From Herbidospora yilanensis (lineage in GTDB: Bacteria; Actinomycetota; Actinomycetes; Streptosporangiales; Streptosporangiaceae), in the NCBI RefSeq assembly GCF_001570565.1, contig NZ_BBXE01000015.1, forward strand, positions 172,381 to 236,380: a DNA stretch of 64,000 bases, in the 5' to 3' direction. Made by a program: the position numbers and the translations under genes. This document shows positions 46,494-54,712 of the stretch, piece by piece. Under the pieces are notes generated by a model. That model was not told where the DNA came from, did not search any database, and worked only from the letters and a program-made list of their open reading frames with translations. Position 1 is the stretch's first letter; each line of letters starts with the position of its first letter.

Positions 46494-47471
46494 ATGAGCG
46501 GGATCCAGACCATGGGCCAGAAGAACCTGATGTTCTTCTCGGGCCGGGCATACCCACAGCTTGCCGAGGAGGTCGCGCGCAACCTGGGGGTGGAGATCAC
46601 CCCGACCTCCCTGCGTGACTTCGCCAACGGAGAGATCTACGTCCGCTACCTCGAATCGGTCCGGGGCTGCGACGCGTTCGTGATCCAGAGCCACACGGCT
46701 CCGATCAACCAGTGGATCATGGAACAACTGATCATGGTGGACGCGCTGAAGCGGGCGTCGGCCAAACGCGTGACCGTCATCATGCCCTTCTTCGGGTACG
46801 CCCGTCAGGACAAGAAGGGCCGCGGCCGCGAACCCATCACCGCGCGCCTGATGGCCGACCTGTTCAAGCAGGCCGGGGCCGACCGGCTCATGTCGATCGA
46901 CCTGCACACGTCGCAGATCCAGGGCTTCTTCGACGGCCCGGTCGACCACCTGTTCGCCATGCCGATCCTGATCGACTACCTGCGCGACAAGATCGACCCC
47001 GCCACCACGACGATCGTCTCGCCTGACACCGGGCGGGTGCGCCTGGCCGAACGGTGGTCCGACGCCCTGGGCACGCCGGTGGCCTTCATCCACAAGCGGC
47101 GGGACCTGGACGTGGCGAACCAGGTGAAGGTGAACGAGGTCGTGGGCAAGGTGCGCGGACGCACCTGCGTGCTGATCGACGACATGATCGACACGGGTGG
47201 GTCCATTTGCAAGGCGGCCGACGCGCTCTACGACCACGGGGCGACCAACGTGATCGTGGCGGCGACGCACGCCGTCTTCTCCGATCCGGCCGTCGACCGG
47301 TTGAAGAACTCGGCGATCTCCGAGGTCATCGTGACGAACACGCTGCCTATCTCGGAGGAGCAGCGCTTCGACAAGCTGACGGTGTTGTCGATCGCCCCGC
47401 TGATCGCGAGGGCCATCACCGAGGTCTTCACGGACGGTTCGGTGACAAGCCTGTTCGAAGGCGATTCGTAG
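46494..47471 (+). CDS. prs: Ribose-phosphate diphosphokinase (PRPP synthetase)
   Basis: 325 residues. Makes PRPP for nucleotides, His and Trp. Signatures: RDFANGEIYVR, the catalytic flexible loop GYARQDKKGRGREPITARL, SIDLHTSQIQGFFD and the PRPP loop VLIDDMIDTGGS. Strong GGAGGAG before the ATG. The run glmU-prs-rplY-pth is conserved in actinobacteria; here a repeat and tandem repeats separate prs from rplY. Confidence 0.97.
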   Translation: MSGIQTMGQKNLMFFSGRAYPQLAEEVARNLGVEITPTSLRDFANGEIYVRYLESVRGCDAFVIQSHTAPINQWIMEQLIMVDALKRASAKRVTVIMPFFGYARQDKKGRGREPITARLMADLFKQAGADRLMSIDLHTSQIQGFFDGPVDHLFAMPILIDYLRDKIDPATTTIVSPDTGRVRLAERWSDALGTPVAFIHKRRDLDVANQVKVNEVVGKVRGRTCVLIDDMIDTGGSICKAADALYDHGATNVIVAATHAVFSDPAVDRLKNSAISEVIVTNTLPISEEQRFDKLTVLSIAPLIARAITEVFTDGSVTSLFEGDS

Positions 47472-47479
47472 TTCGATTT

Positions 47480-47590
47480 GCGTGTGCTCCGCACACGCGG
47501 CCCGAGCGCTTTGATCCGGCGTCTTCCCTCCTCCGCTCTGGTCGCTGCGCTCCCGGCGCTCCGTCAGTCCAGACGCCGGCGCGCTCGGGC
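47480..47590 (-). repeat. Dispersed hairpin repeat (locus D, inverted)
   Basis: Read on the minus strand: outer stem CCCGAGCGC/GCGCTCGGG, hairpin 1 stem CCGGCGTC/GACGCCGG around the same core as locus C, then hairpin GCGTGTGC-GGA-GCACACGC. Begins 9 bases after the prs stop. Nearly identical to locus E. Confidence 0.9.
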
Positions 47591-47615
47591 AAGGCATGAC
47601 TAGACGTGGTTAGCC

Positions 47616-47676
47616 CGTCTGGCGTGGCTATGAGCGCGTCTGGCGTGGTTATCAGGGTGTCTGGCGTTTATCGGCG
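47616..47676 (+). repeat. Imperfect 21-bp tandem repeat, three units
   Basis: Units CGTCTGGCGTGGCTATGAGC(G), CGTCTGGCGTGGTTATCAGG(G) and a shortened TGTCTGGCGTTTATCGGCG follow without spacer. Preceded by the related TAGACGTGGTTAGC. No inverted symmetry; not a CRISPR. Confidence 0.7.
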
Positions 47677-47817
47677 CGTTTTCGTGGCTGGCGGCGGGTT
47701 TGGATGGGCCGGGGGTCTCGGAGGTTGCACTAAGCTGGAATGAGTGCCTGTAACGCCTTCCGCTAGGGCGGGTGAGGGGTGGCGCTACATCCGAATCGAG
47801 ATCCCTAGGAGATCGTC

Positions 47818-48450
47818 GTGTCCGAAGTCAAGATCGCTTCCGAGCTGCGTGACCAGTTCGGCAAGGGCGCCGCTCGTAAGATCCGCCGCGCCAACCAGGT
47901 GCCCGTCGTCCTCTACGGGCACGGGACCGAGCCGCGTCACCTCACGATGCCCGGGCACGACCTGCTCCTCGCGCTCCGCACGCCCAACGTTCTCATCCGC
48001 ATCGAGGGCGCGGTCAACGAGCTCGCTCTGCCCAAGGGTGTGCAGCGTGACCCGATCAAGGGTTTCCTGGAGCACGTCGACCTGATCCTGGTTCGCCGGG
48101 GCGAGAAGGTCACCATCGAGATGCCGGTCACCGTCACCGGTGACGTCGTCAACGGCGCCATCCTCGACCAGCAGCTCGTGCAGATCTCGGTCGAGGCCGA
48201 GGCCACCAGCCTGCCGAGCGGCGTCGAGATCGACGTCGACGGCAAGGACGTCGGCTTCACCGTCAACGCCGGTGACCTCGACCTGCCGAAGGGCACCACC
48301 CTCGCGGTCGAGCCCGACACGCTGGTGCTCCACGTCATCGCCGCGCCGACGGCCGAGCTGCCCGAAGAGGGCGAGGCCGCCGAGGCTCCCGCCGCCGAGG
48401 CCGCCGAAGAGGCCGCCGAGGGCGAGCCGGCCGCTGCCGCCGCCGAGTAA
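47818..48450 (+). CDS. rplY: 50S ribosomal protein L25/general stress protein Ctc
   Basis: 210 residues: an N-terminal L25 domain (about 1-92) that binds 5S rRNA, with the ARKIRRANQVPVVLYGHG stretch, and a C-terminal CTC/TL5 beta domain (about 95-185). The end is an Ala/Glu-rich acidic tail, common in actinobacteria. GTG start with AGGAGA 6 bases upstream. Followed by a strong hairpin before pth. Confidence 0.95.
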   Translation: MSEVKIASELRDQFGKGAARKIRRANQVPVVLYGHGTEPRHLTMPGHDLLLALRTPNVLIRIEGAVNELALPKGVQRDPIKGFLEHVDLILVRRGEKVTIEMPVTVTGDVVNGAILDQQLVQISVEAEATSLPSGVEIDVDGKDVGFTVNAGDLDLPKGTTLAVEPDTLVLHVIAAPTAELPEEGEAAEAPAAEAAEEAAEGEPAAAAAE

Positions 48451-48461
48451 GGCGTTTCTGT

Positions 48462-48496
48462 AAGGTCCCCCACAGGGAGATCCTGTGGGGGACCTT
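48462..48496 (+). terminator. Long hairpin terminator between rplY and pth
   Basis: Perfect 15-bp stem AAGGTCCCCCACAGG/CCTGTGGGGGACCTT with a 5-base loop and almost no T-tract (I-shaped type common in actinomycetes). Leaves 20 bases to the pth start. Confidence 0.8.
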
Positions 48497-48516
48497 TCCG
48501 TGTGAGGAGACATGCA

Positions 48517-49107
48517 GTGGACCGCTGGCTGATCGCCGGGCTGGGCAATCCCGGGCCCGAGTACGCCGGGAACCGGCACAACGCGGGCTTCATGGTGGCC
48601 GACGAGCTGGCCGCGCGGGTCGGCGGGCGGTTCAAGGCCCACCGGTCGCGCGCGGAGGTGCTCGAAGGGCGGCTGGCGGGGATGCCGGTGGTGCTGGCGA
48701 AGCCCATGACGTACATGAATCTTTCCGGCGGGCCGGTGAAGGCGCTCGCCGACTTCTACAAGACCGGGCTGAACCTCATCGTCGTCCACGACGAGCTCGA
48801 CGTGCCCTACGGCGCGCTGCGCGCCAAGAAGGGCGGCGGCGACAACGGGCACAACGGGCTGAAGTCGATCACGAAGGCGATGACCGCCGAATATCTGCGG
48901 TTGCGGTTCGGGATCGGGCGGCCTCCGGGGCGCATGGACACGGCCGTCTACGTGCTGAAGGACTTCGCGACCGCCGAGCGCAAGGACCTGCCGTTCCTGG
49001 TCGACCGGGCGGCCGACATGGTCGAGTCGCTGATGGTCAACGGGCTGGAGCCGACGCAGAACAAGTTCCACGCCGCCGACCTCAACCCGGTCAAGCCGCC
49101 GCGCTAG
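48517..49107 (+). CDS. pth: Peptidyl-tRNA hydrolase
   Basis: 196 residues. Recycles peptidyl-tRNA released from stalled ribosomes. N-terminal [21 protein letters not shown] contains the catalytic His; [22 protein letters not shown] with the catalytic Asp, and [11 protein letters not shown] follow. GTG at 48517 is favoured by GAGGAGA 6 bases upstream over the GTG at 48502. The 3' end overlaps the convergent LysR gene by 17 bases. Confidence 0.96.
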   Translation: MDRWLIAGLGNPGPEYAGNRHNAGFMVADELAARVGGRFKAHRSRAEVLEGRLAGMPVVLAKPMTYMNLSGGPVKALADFYKTGLNLIVVHDELDVPYGALRAKKGGGDNGHNGLKSITKAMTAEYLRLRFGIGRPPGRMDTAVYVLKDFATAERKDLPFLVDRAADMVESLMVNGLEPTQNKFHAADLNPVKPPR

Positions 49108-50014
49108 CCCATTCGGGCGTCCACGTGCCGGCTCCGGGCCTGACGGTGCCCAGATGGTCGCGCAGGTCGCCGAGCGCGGCGTGCGGGTTGCCGCGCCGCC
49201 AGATCAGCGAGTGGGGGTAGACCGGGGTCGGATCCTGTACGGATATGCGGCGCAACCCCTGGTCGGCCGGCCAGACCAGCCGGGTCAGCTCGCCCACGAA
49301 GGTCGCCAGCGACGGCGACCCGGCGAGTGTGTCGAGCAGGGGCTCGGTGCCGAAGCCGGGGCCGGTGACCTCGATGCCGAGCCCGAACGCGGCGGCGAGC
49401 GCGTCGTAGTAGGCGGCCCACTCGGTCCCGGCCACGATGCCGGGCATCCAGATCCGGTGCCCGGCCAGGTCGGCGGGGGTGACCGACGCGGCGTCGGCGA
49501 GCGGATGGCCGGGCCCGGTGAGCAGTTGGATGGGCTCGTCGAAGACCCGGGCGGCCGCGATGTCACCCGAGAGCCGCGACGGGTCGACGGCCCGGAACGA
49601 CGCGTCGATCGAGCCCGAGGCGAGCGCCTCGACGGCCGCGCCGACGTCGAACAGCGTGACGACGTCGAGTTCGACCTCGGGACGCGCCCGATGGAACCCG
49701 CCCAGCACCGACGCGGGCGCGAGCCGCCGGCCGATCACGTCGACCCGCAGCGCCCGGCGGCCGGGGCGGACGCTGGCGAGTGCCCGTTCCTCGGCCCGCA
49801 GCAGGTCACGCGCGTGGGGGAGGAACGCCTGCCCGTCGACGGTGAGCCGGGCGCCCCGCGCGGTCCGGGTGAACAGCCGCACCCCGAGCGTGCGTTCCAG
49901 CGCGGCGATGCGCTTGGACACGGCCTGCTGGGTGATCGACAGGTCGTCGGCGGCGTCCTGGAAGCGGCCCGCGTCGACGACCGCCACGAAGCTGCGCACG
50001 ACGTCCAGATCCAC
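49091..50014 (-). CDS. LysR-family transcriptional regulator
   Basis: 307 residues. N-terminal winged HTH (about 1-60: [31 protein letters not shown], quoted by its ends) and a periplasmic-binding-like effector domain (about 88-290). GTG start; TACCCT (50021-50026, minus strand) ends 6 bases upstream, so leaderless. The divergent MFS gene is the probable target. Its last 17 bases lie inside the end of pth. Confidence 0.92.
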   Translation of the reverse strand: MDLDVVRSFVAVVDAGRFQDAADDLSITQQAVSKRIAALERTLGVRLFTRTARGARLTVDGQAFLPHARDLLRAEERALASVRPGRRALRVDVIGRRLAPASVLGGFHRARPEVELDVVTLFDVGAAVEALASGSIDASFRAVDPSRLSGDIAAARVFDEPIQLLTGPGHPLADAASVTPADLAGHRIWMPGIVAGTEWAAYYDALAAAFGLGIEVTGPGFGTEPLLDTLAGSPSLATFVGELTRLVWPADQGLRRISVQDPTPVYPHSLIWRRGNPHAALGDLRDHLGTVRPGAGTWTPEWASAAA

Positions 50015-50020
50015 CCCCGC

Positions 50021-50048
50021 AGGGTAGCGGCCACAACGTTCCGTTGTG
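50021..50048. promoter_or_regulatory. lysR -10 hexamer and LysR-type palindrome
   Basis: 50032-50048 is CACAACG-TTC-CGTTGTG, a perfect 7-bp inverted repeat between the divergent lysR and MFS genes. The lysR -10 candidate TACCCT is at 50021-50026, so a protein on the palindrome would cover the lysR -35 region, fitting autorepression. Confidence 0.65.
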
Positions 50049-50097
50049 CGGCTCGGGATCGATGGTTGTTTGAGCCGGTTCGGGCCGATCCGCTTCG

Positions 50098-51282
50098 ATG
50101 CTCAGCGTGGATCGGCGGTTCGGGTGGGTGTGGGCGGCGTACGCGGTGAGTGCCTATGGCACGTGGCTGGGGTTCGGGGCGTTTCCGCTGATCGCGGTGC
50201 TCGTGCTCGATGTCGGGCCGGCGTGGGTGTCGGCGTTGTCGGCCGCCGGGCTGGCCGTGGGCGCGGTGGTCGCGGTGCCGCTCGGGCCGTGGGTGGAGTT
50301 CCGGGGGAAGCGGCAGGTGATGGTCGCGGCGGACCTGGTCCGGTCCGCGGCGCTCGTGAGCGTGCCCGTCGCGTTCGTGTTCGGGTGGCTGAGCTTCGCG
50401 CAGCTCGTGGTCGTCTCGGTCGTCGCCGCGGCGGCGAAGATCGCCTTCAACGCCGCCGCCGGCGCCTACCTGAAGGGCCTGCTCTCGCCGCGGGACCTGC
50501 TCGTCGCGAACGGGCGGCTGGAGTCGACGATGTGGTCGGCGAGTGTGGTCGGCCCGCCGCTCGGCGGGGCGGCGATCGGGTTGTTCGGCCCGGTGGTGAC
50601 GGTGCTGGCCGACGCGGTCAGCTATCTGGTGTCGGCCGTGTGCGTGCGGGCGATCGGCGGCGGCGAGCCGCCTCCGGCGCCGCGTCCCGTGCGGCTGCGG
50701 CCCGCCGACCTGCTCGACGGGTGGCGCGAGATCTGGGCCCATCGGGCGCTGCGGCGGCTGTTCTGCGCCACGGTCCTGTTCAACGGCCTGCTGATGGCCA
50801 CCGAGCCGCTGCTGGCCGTGCTGCTGCTCGACCGGCTCGGCTTCACCCCGTGGCAGTACGGGCTGGTCTTCGCGCTTCCGTGCCTGGGCGGCCTGGCCGG
50901 GGCGAGGCTGGCCCGGCGTTTCGCGGCCCGGTTCGGCCAGGCCCGGGTGCTGCGCGTCGCCGGGATGCTGCGGACGTGCTGGCCGGTCTGGCTGGCGTTC
51001 GTCCAGCCGGGCGTGCCCGGGATCGTGCTGGTGATCGTCGTCCAGTTCGGGCTGGTGTTCTGCTGCGCGGTGTTCGCGCCGGTGCTGGCGACGTACCGGC
51101 TGGAGCACATCGCCCCCGACCGGGTCGCCCGCACCCTGACCGCCTGGTCGGTCACCGGCAGCCTCGCCATCGCGGGCCTGACCGCGATCTGGGGCCTGCT
51201 GGCCGCCGCCGTCGGCCCCCGCGAGGCCATCGCCGCAGCCGGGGCGCTCATTCTGCTCACCGGGTTGTCAGGGAAGCCCTGA
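50098..51282 (+). CDS. MFS transporter
   Basis: 394 residues with about 12 membrane helices. The loop between helices 2 and 3 carries PWVEFRGKRQVMVAADLVRS, a variant of the MFS motif A. Resembles the actinobacterial DHA-type exporters related to macrolide-efflux MefA. Substrate unknown; adjacency to a divergent LysR gene suggests substrate-induced export. ATG at 50098 or GTG at 50107; neither has a clear Shine-Dalgarno. Its stop codon lies inside the first of two palindromes preceding the next gene. Confidence 0.85.
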   Translation: MLSVDRRFGWVWAAYAVSAYGTWLGFGAFPLIAVLVLDVGPAWVSALSAAGLAVGAVVAVPLGPWVEFRGKRQVMVAADLVRSAALVSVPVAFVFGWLSFAQLVVVSVVAAAAKIAFNAAAGAYLKGLLSPRDLLVANGRLESTMWSASVVGPPLGGAAIGLFGPVVTVLADAVSYLVSAVCVRAIGGGEPPPAPRPVRLRPADLLDGWREIWAHRALRRLFCATVLFNGLLMATEPLLAVLLLDRLGFTPWQYGLVFALPCLGGLAGARLARRFAARFGQARVLRVAGMLRTCWPVWLAFVQPGVPGIVLVIVVQFGLVFCCAVFAPVLATYRLEHIAPDRVARTLTAWSVTGSLAIAGLTAIWGLLAAAVGPREAIAAAGALILLTGLSGKP

Positions 51283-51310
51283 CGCATTAATTTGTCAGGC
51301 AATCCCTGAC
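51267..51310. promoter_or_regulatory. Two 17-bp palindromes upstream of the zinc-finger HTH gene
   Basis: GTCAGGGAAGCCCTGAC (51267-51283) and GTCAGGCAATCCCTGAC (51294-51310), 27 bp apart, are inverted repeats with GTCAGG/CCTGAC arms. The first contains the MFS stop codon. They lie 16-59 bases before the start of the next gene, so are likely its operators. Confidence 0.65.
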
Positions 51311-51325
51311 GAGTAGGAGCGTCCC

Positions 51326-51697
51326 ATGACAGTGGAAGCCCGCCTCCGGTGTTCCTTCTGCGGAAAGCCCGACACCGAGGTCGAACGGATCGTCGCCGGT
51401 CCCGGCGTCTACATCTGCGACCAGTGCGTCGGCCTGGCCGTGACAGTGATCGAACAGAGCGCCGCCCTGGCTGAGGAGGGCGAGACGAAGCCGAAGCTCC
51501 CGATGTGGAGTTCCCTGTCGGACGACGAGATGCTGAACCACATCCCCAGAGTGGCCGCCCACATAGACGCAACCGAAGCCGACCTGGTCGCCTGGGTGCG
51601 CGAACTCCGCCGCCGAGGCGTCACGTGGACCAAGATCGGCGAGTCTCTCGGCATCACCCGCCAGTCGGCTTGGGAACGCTTCTCCGGCGAAGAGTAA
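51326..51697 (+). CDS. ClpX-type C4 zinc-finger protein with C-terminal HTH
   Basis: 123 residues. The N-terminus is the ClpX zinc-binding domain: Cys9-x2-Cys12 and Cys31-x2-Cys34 ([20 protein letters not shown]). No AAA module follows. The C-terminal [21 protein letters not shown] is a helix-turn-helix. In ClpX this zinc domain dimerises and binds adaptors or substrates, so this may be a small regulator or ClpXP adaptor-like protein. ATG with AGGAG upstream; two palindromes precede it. Confidence 0.85.
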   Translation: MTVEARLRCSFCGKPDTEVERIVAGPGVYICDQCVGLAVTVIEQSAALAEEGETKPKLPMWSSLSDDEMLNHIPRVAAHIDATEADLVAWVRELRRRGVTWTKIGESLGITRQSAWERFSGEE

Positions 51698-51738
51698 GCA
51701 ACCCCGCCAGACGCAGGTGTCACGTCTACTCATGATCT

Positions 51739-51850
51739 GCCCGAGCGCGCCGGCGTCTGGACTGACGGAGCGCCGGGAGCGCAGCGACCAGAGCGGAGGA
51801 GGGAAGACGCCGGGTCAAAGCGCTCGGGCCGCGCGTGCGGAGCATGCGCC
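51739..51850 (+). repeat. Dispersed hairpin repeat (locus E)
   Basis: Complete copy: outer stem CCCGAGCGC/GCGCTCGGG, hairpin 1 CCGGCGTC/GACGCCGG, conserved core, hairpin 2 GCGCGTGC-GGA-GCATGCGC. Lies between the 3' ends of two convergent genes, where a bidirectional terminator would be expected. Confidence 0.9.
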
Positions 51851-51861
51851 ATCAAATGGTG

Positions 51862-52434
51862 TCATCCTCTCCATTCCATGATGTTCTGGAACAGCTCCGC
51901 CTGCTCGATCGCGTCATCCAAGGCGTGATGTGAGTGCGGATGCGTGGAACGTAGCTCTTTCGGCATCTGTCGTTTCGACGACCAGGTGAGGGGAACACCC
52001 GCTTTCGCGGCATACAAGGTCTTGATGTCGAGTGCCCTCGAATGCCCGAACGGTGAATCGCCCGCGAAATTGATGAAGTACCAGTACATCCACATCCAGT
52101 CAAAGGACAATGGAAACGCGACCAGCACCGGAGTCGTCCCCTCGCATACCTTACGCACCCACGCCGCCGCCGACTCCATCGCCTCTTTGGGGTCGCGGCC
52201 CTCACGTAGCAGCAGGTCACGGTCGAGGCCGCTGACCTCCAGCGCCGACGGCACAAATTCGTCGCTGATCGGGCGCAGTTCCGCGTAGAAGGTGGTCTGG
52301 GTCGGATCGTGCCGGGTGAACTCACGCCCGAGCCGCCGGCCCGCGACCGTCATCCCGAAACTCACCATGGAATATGGGCCGGGAATGGGGCCGTCCGCCT
52401 CGATGTCGACGGAAATGTACGTCTCGGCTTTCAC
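51862..52434 (-). CDS. DEDDh-type 3'-5' exonuclease (DnaQ/RNase T-like)
   Basis: 190 residues. Exo I: Asp10-x-Glu12 in SVDIEADG. Exo II: Asp in SFDWMWMYW. Exo III: HHALDDAIEQ with the His and Asp of the DEDDh class. Compact, single-domain nuclease; substrate (RNA or DNA) not predictable. GTG start with GGGAG 7 bases upstream. Divergent from the glycan locus, from which it is separated by 68 bases. Confidence 0.88.
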   Translation of the reverse strand: MKAETYISVDIEADGPIPGPYSMVSFGMTVAGRRLGREFTRHDPTQTTFYAELRPISDEFVPSALEVSGLDRDLLLREGRDPKEAMESAAAWVRKVCEGTTPVLVAFPLSFDWMWMYWYFINFAGDSPFGHSRALDIKTLYAAKAGVPLTWSSKRQMPKELRSTHPHSHHALDDAIEQAELFQNIMEWRG

Positions 52435-52469
52435 TGAATTCTCCCAGGAGCGGGCGCTAGCATTCCTGC

Positions 52470-52495
52470 GGTCGGTAAACGTTCGGTAAAGGGGG
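52470..52495 (+). promoter_or_regulatory. Direct repeats in the upstream region of the glycan operon
   Basis: CGGTAAA occurs twice (CGGTAAACGTTCGGTAAA) just before the GGGGG Shine-Dalgarno of the first glycan gene. A TAGCAT -10-like hexamer lies a little upstream. It may be a regulator site; no family is assigned. Confidence 0.35.
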
Positions 52496-52502
52496 CTTGT
52501 GG

Positions 52503-53933
52503 GTGACAGTCGTCGATCGGCCGAGAACGGCCGTGAAGCGCGTGGGTCCGGGGTGGGCGGCGCGATATCGGGCCACGGTGATCGTTTCCGACATTCTGTG
52601 TGCCCTTCTCGCCGGCGGTCTGGCGGTCGTCGTCCGGTTCGGTGAGGTTACTCCCTACGTCGAGCCTTACGCATTGTCAAGCGCGGCGTTGCCACTGTTG
52701 TGGGTCGTCGTCGTCGGGCTGAGCCGGGCCTACGAACCGCGCTTCGCGGGGGTCGGGTCGGAGGAGTTCCGGCGGGTCGCGCGGGCCGGGGTGATGCTCA
52801 CCGCCGCCGTCGCCGTGCTGGCGTACGTGACCAAGATCGACGTCGCACGGGGTTACGTTATCATCGCGTTACCACTGATGACGGTTTTAACGTTGCTTGC
52901 CCGATATGCCCTGCGGCGCAGGCTGCACCGTAAACGGACCAGGCTCCAGTGCATGCGGCGGGTCATCGCGGTGGGTCACCAGGGGTCGGTCGCCGACCTG
53001 GTGCGCCTCCTGCAGAAGGAGCGTTACCACGGCATGCACATCGTCGGGGCCTGTCTCCCCGACGAGAGCGCCTCCGCCCAGGAGGTGGGCGTGCCGGTTC
53101 TCGGCGGGTTCTCCGACGTGCCCCTCGTGGTGGCGCAGGCCCAGGCCGACACGGTCGCGGTGCTCGCCTGTCCCGAGCTCGACGGTTCGGCGCTGCGGCG
53201 GCTCGCCTGGCGGCTGGAGAAGTCGCGCACCGATCTGGTGGTGGCCCCGGCGCTGATGGAGGTCGCTGGGCCGCGTACGACGATCAGGCCGGTGGCGGGC
53301 ATGCCGCTGCTGCACGTCGAGCACCCCGAGCTGGCCGGCGGGCGACGGCTCGTCAAGAACGTCTTCGACCGCGTCGTCGCGGGGCTCGGCCTGCTGCTGG
53401 TCTCCCCGCTGTTCCTGCTCATCGCGGTCGCCGTGCGCGCGACCAGCCCGGGGCCGGCGTTCTTCCGGCAGACCCGGGTCGGCAAGGACGGCGCGACGTT
53501 CACCATCGTCAAGTTCCGCACCATGGGCGTCGACGCCGAGAGCCGCAAGGTCGAGCTGACCAGTGACATCGACGGCGTCCTGTTCAAGGTCAAACACGAC
53601 CCCCGCGTCACCCGCGTCGGCGCCTTCCTCCGCCGTCACTCGCTCGACGAGCTGCCCCAGCTCGTGAACGTGGTCAAGGGTGACATGTCCCTCGTCGGCC
53701 CCCGCCCGCCGCTGCCCGAGGAGGTCGCCCGCTATGGCGACGACGTCCGGAGGAGACTTCTCGTCAGGCCGGGCATGACCGGGTTGTGGCAGGTCAGCGG
53801 CCGATCGGATCTGTCGTGGGAGGAAGCGGTACGGTTGGACCTGCGCTACATGGAAAACTGGTCACTCACCCTCGACCTCCAGATCATGTGGAAGACGTGG
53901 TCGGCCGTGGCACGCGGATCGGGAGCCTACTAA
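52503..53933 (+). CDS. Polyprenyl-phosphate hexose-1-phosphate transferase (WbaP/CpsE-type initiating sugar transferase)
   Basis: 476 residues. Four or five N-terminal membrane helices, a CoA-binding-like middle domain (about 140-255) and the bacterial sugar transferase domain (about 280-476): FFRQTRVGKDGATFTIVKFRTM, SLDELPQLVNVVKGDMSLVGPRPP, RPGMTGLWQVSGRS (landmarks, abbreviated). It links a sugar-1-phosphate to undecaprenyl phosphate, the first step of a repeat-unit glycan. GTG at 52503 is 7 bases after GGGGG. First gene of a plus-strand operon with the sulfate genes. Confidence 0.93.
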   Translation: MTVVDRPRTAVKRVGPGWAARYRATVIVSDILCALLAGGLAVVVRFGEVTPYVEPYALSSAALPLLWVVVVGLSRAYEPRFAGVGSEEFRRVARAGVMLTAAVAVLAYVTKIDVARGYVIIALPLMTVLTLLARYALRRRLHRKRTRLQCMRRVIAVGHQGSVADLVRLLQKERYHGMHIVGACLPDESASAQEVGVPVLGGFSDVPLVVAQAQADTVAVLACPELDGSALRRLAWRLEKSRTDLVVAPALMEVAGPRTTIRPVAGMPLLHVEHPELAGGRRLVKNVFDRVVAGLGLLLVSPLFLLIAVAVRATSPGPAFFRQTRVGKDGATFTIVKFRTMGVDAESRKVELTSDIDGVLFKVKHDPRVTRVGAFLRRHSLDELPQLVNVVKGDMSLVGPRPPLPEEVARYGDDVRRRLLVRPGMTGLWQVSGRSDLSWEEAVRLDLRYMENWSLTLDLQIMWKTWSAVARGSGAY

Positions 53934-53936
53934 CCA

Positions 53937-54695
53937 GTGATGACGATCAGAGACGATCATTCGCTCGCCGGAGACCTCGCGACGGAGGCGGGTGAGAAAC
54001 TGCTCCGCCTGCGCGCCCAATTCGGGTTCGACGACGCCAAGGCGCTGAAGGACGCGGGCGACCGTTCGTCCCACGACTTCCTCGTCGAATCGCTCGAACG
54101 GCTGCGCCCGAGCGACCACATCCTGTCCGAGGAGGGCGAGCGCACCAACCCGGCGCGGTTGTCGGCCAACCGGGTCTGGATCGTCGACCCCCTCGACGGC
54201 ACCCGCGAGTTCTCCGAGGCCGGCCGCACCGACTGGGCCGTCCACGTGGCGTTGTGGGAAGACGGCAGGCTGGCCGCCGGGGCCATCGCGCTCCCGGCCC
54301 AGGGCGCGACGCTGACCACCGCCAACCCGCCGAAGCTGCCGGTCGCCGGCAACCAGCGCATCCGGATCGCGGTGTCCCGCACCCGCCCGCCGGAGTTCGT
54401 GCAGAAGCTCGCCTACCTGGTCGGGGCCGACCTCGTCCCCATCGGCAGCGCCGGCGCGAAGATCGCCGCCGTGCTGACCGGTCAGGTGGAGGCGTACGTC
54501 CACGCGGGCGGGCAGTATGAATGGGACTCGGCCGCCCCGGTGGCCGTGGCGCTGGCCGCCGGAGCCCATGCGAGCCGGATCGACGGGTCGGAACTGATCT
54601 ACAACCAGGCCGACCCCTCGTTGCCGGATATTCTTGTTTCCCTACCGGACTTGGCGCCGACCCTGCTCGCCGGGATCCGTGATCTTCACCAGTAA
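53937..54695 (+). CDS. cysQ: 3'(2'),5'-bisphosphate nucleotidase
   Basis: 252-residue inositol-monophosphatase-fold enzyme. Metal motif DPLDGTREFSE (about 83-93) and GGQYEWDSAAPVAVA near the C-terminus. It hydrolyses PAP, the product of PAPS-dependent sulfotransferases and an inhibitor of them. Starts 3 bases after the sugar transferase stop (GTG, with ATG directly after). Its place here, just before cysDN and upstream of sulfotransferase genes, fits PAP removal. Confidence 0.93.
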   Translation: MMTIRDDHSLAGDLATEAGEKLLRLRAQFGFDDAKALKDAGDRSSHDFLVESLERLRPSDHILSEEGERTNPARLSANRVWIVDPLDGTREFSEAGRTDWAVHVALWEDGRLAAGAIALPAQGATLTTANPPKLPVAGNQRIRIAVSRTRPPEFVQKLAYLVGADLVPIGSAGAKIAAVLTGQVEAYVHAGGQYEWDSAAPVAVALAAGAHASRIDGSELIYNQADPSLPDILVSLPDLAPTLLAGIRDLHQ

Positions 54696-54712
54696 CTCGA
54701 TAAGGAACCGTT

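Larger units (their letters stand above)
47472..47817. other. Intergenic region between prs and rplY
   Basis: 346 bases. It contains a full inverted copy of the dispersed hairpin repeat (47480-47590), a short tandem repeat (47616-47676) and the rplY Shine-Dalgarno (AGGAGA). No gene is visible. Confidence 0.7.

Noticed and set aside
46269-47597. Minus-strand frame of 442 codons over prs starting in the repeat
   Set aside because: Antisense to prs; its first residues come only from the dispersed repeat, showing how the repeat produces false gene starts.
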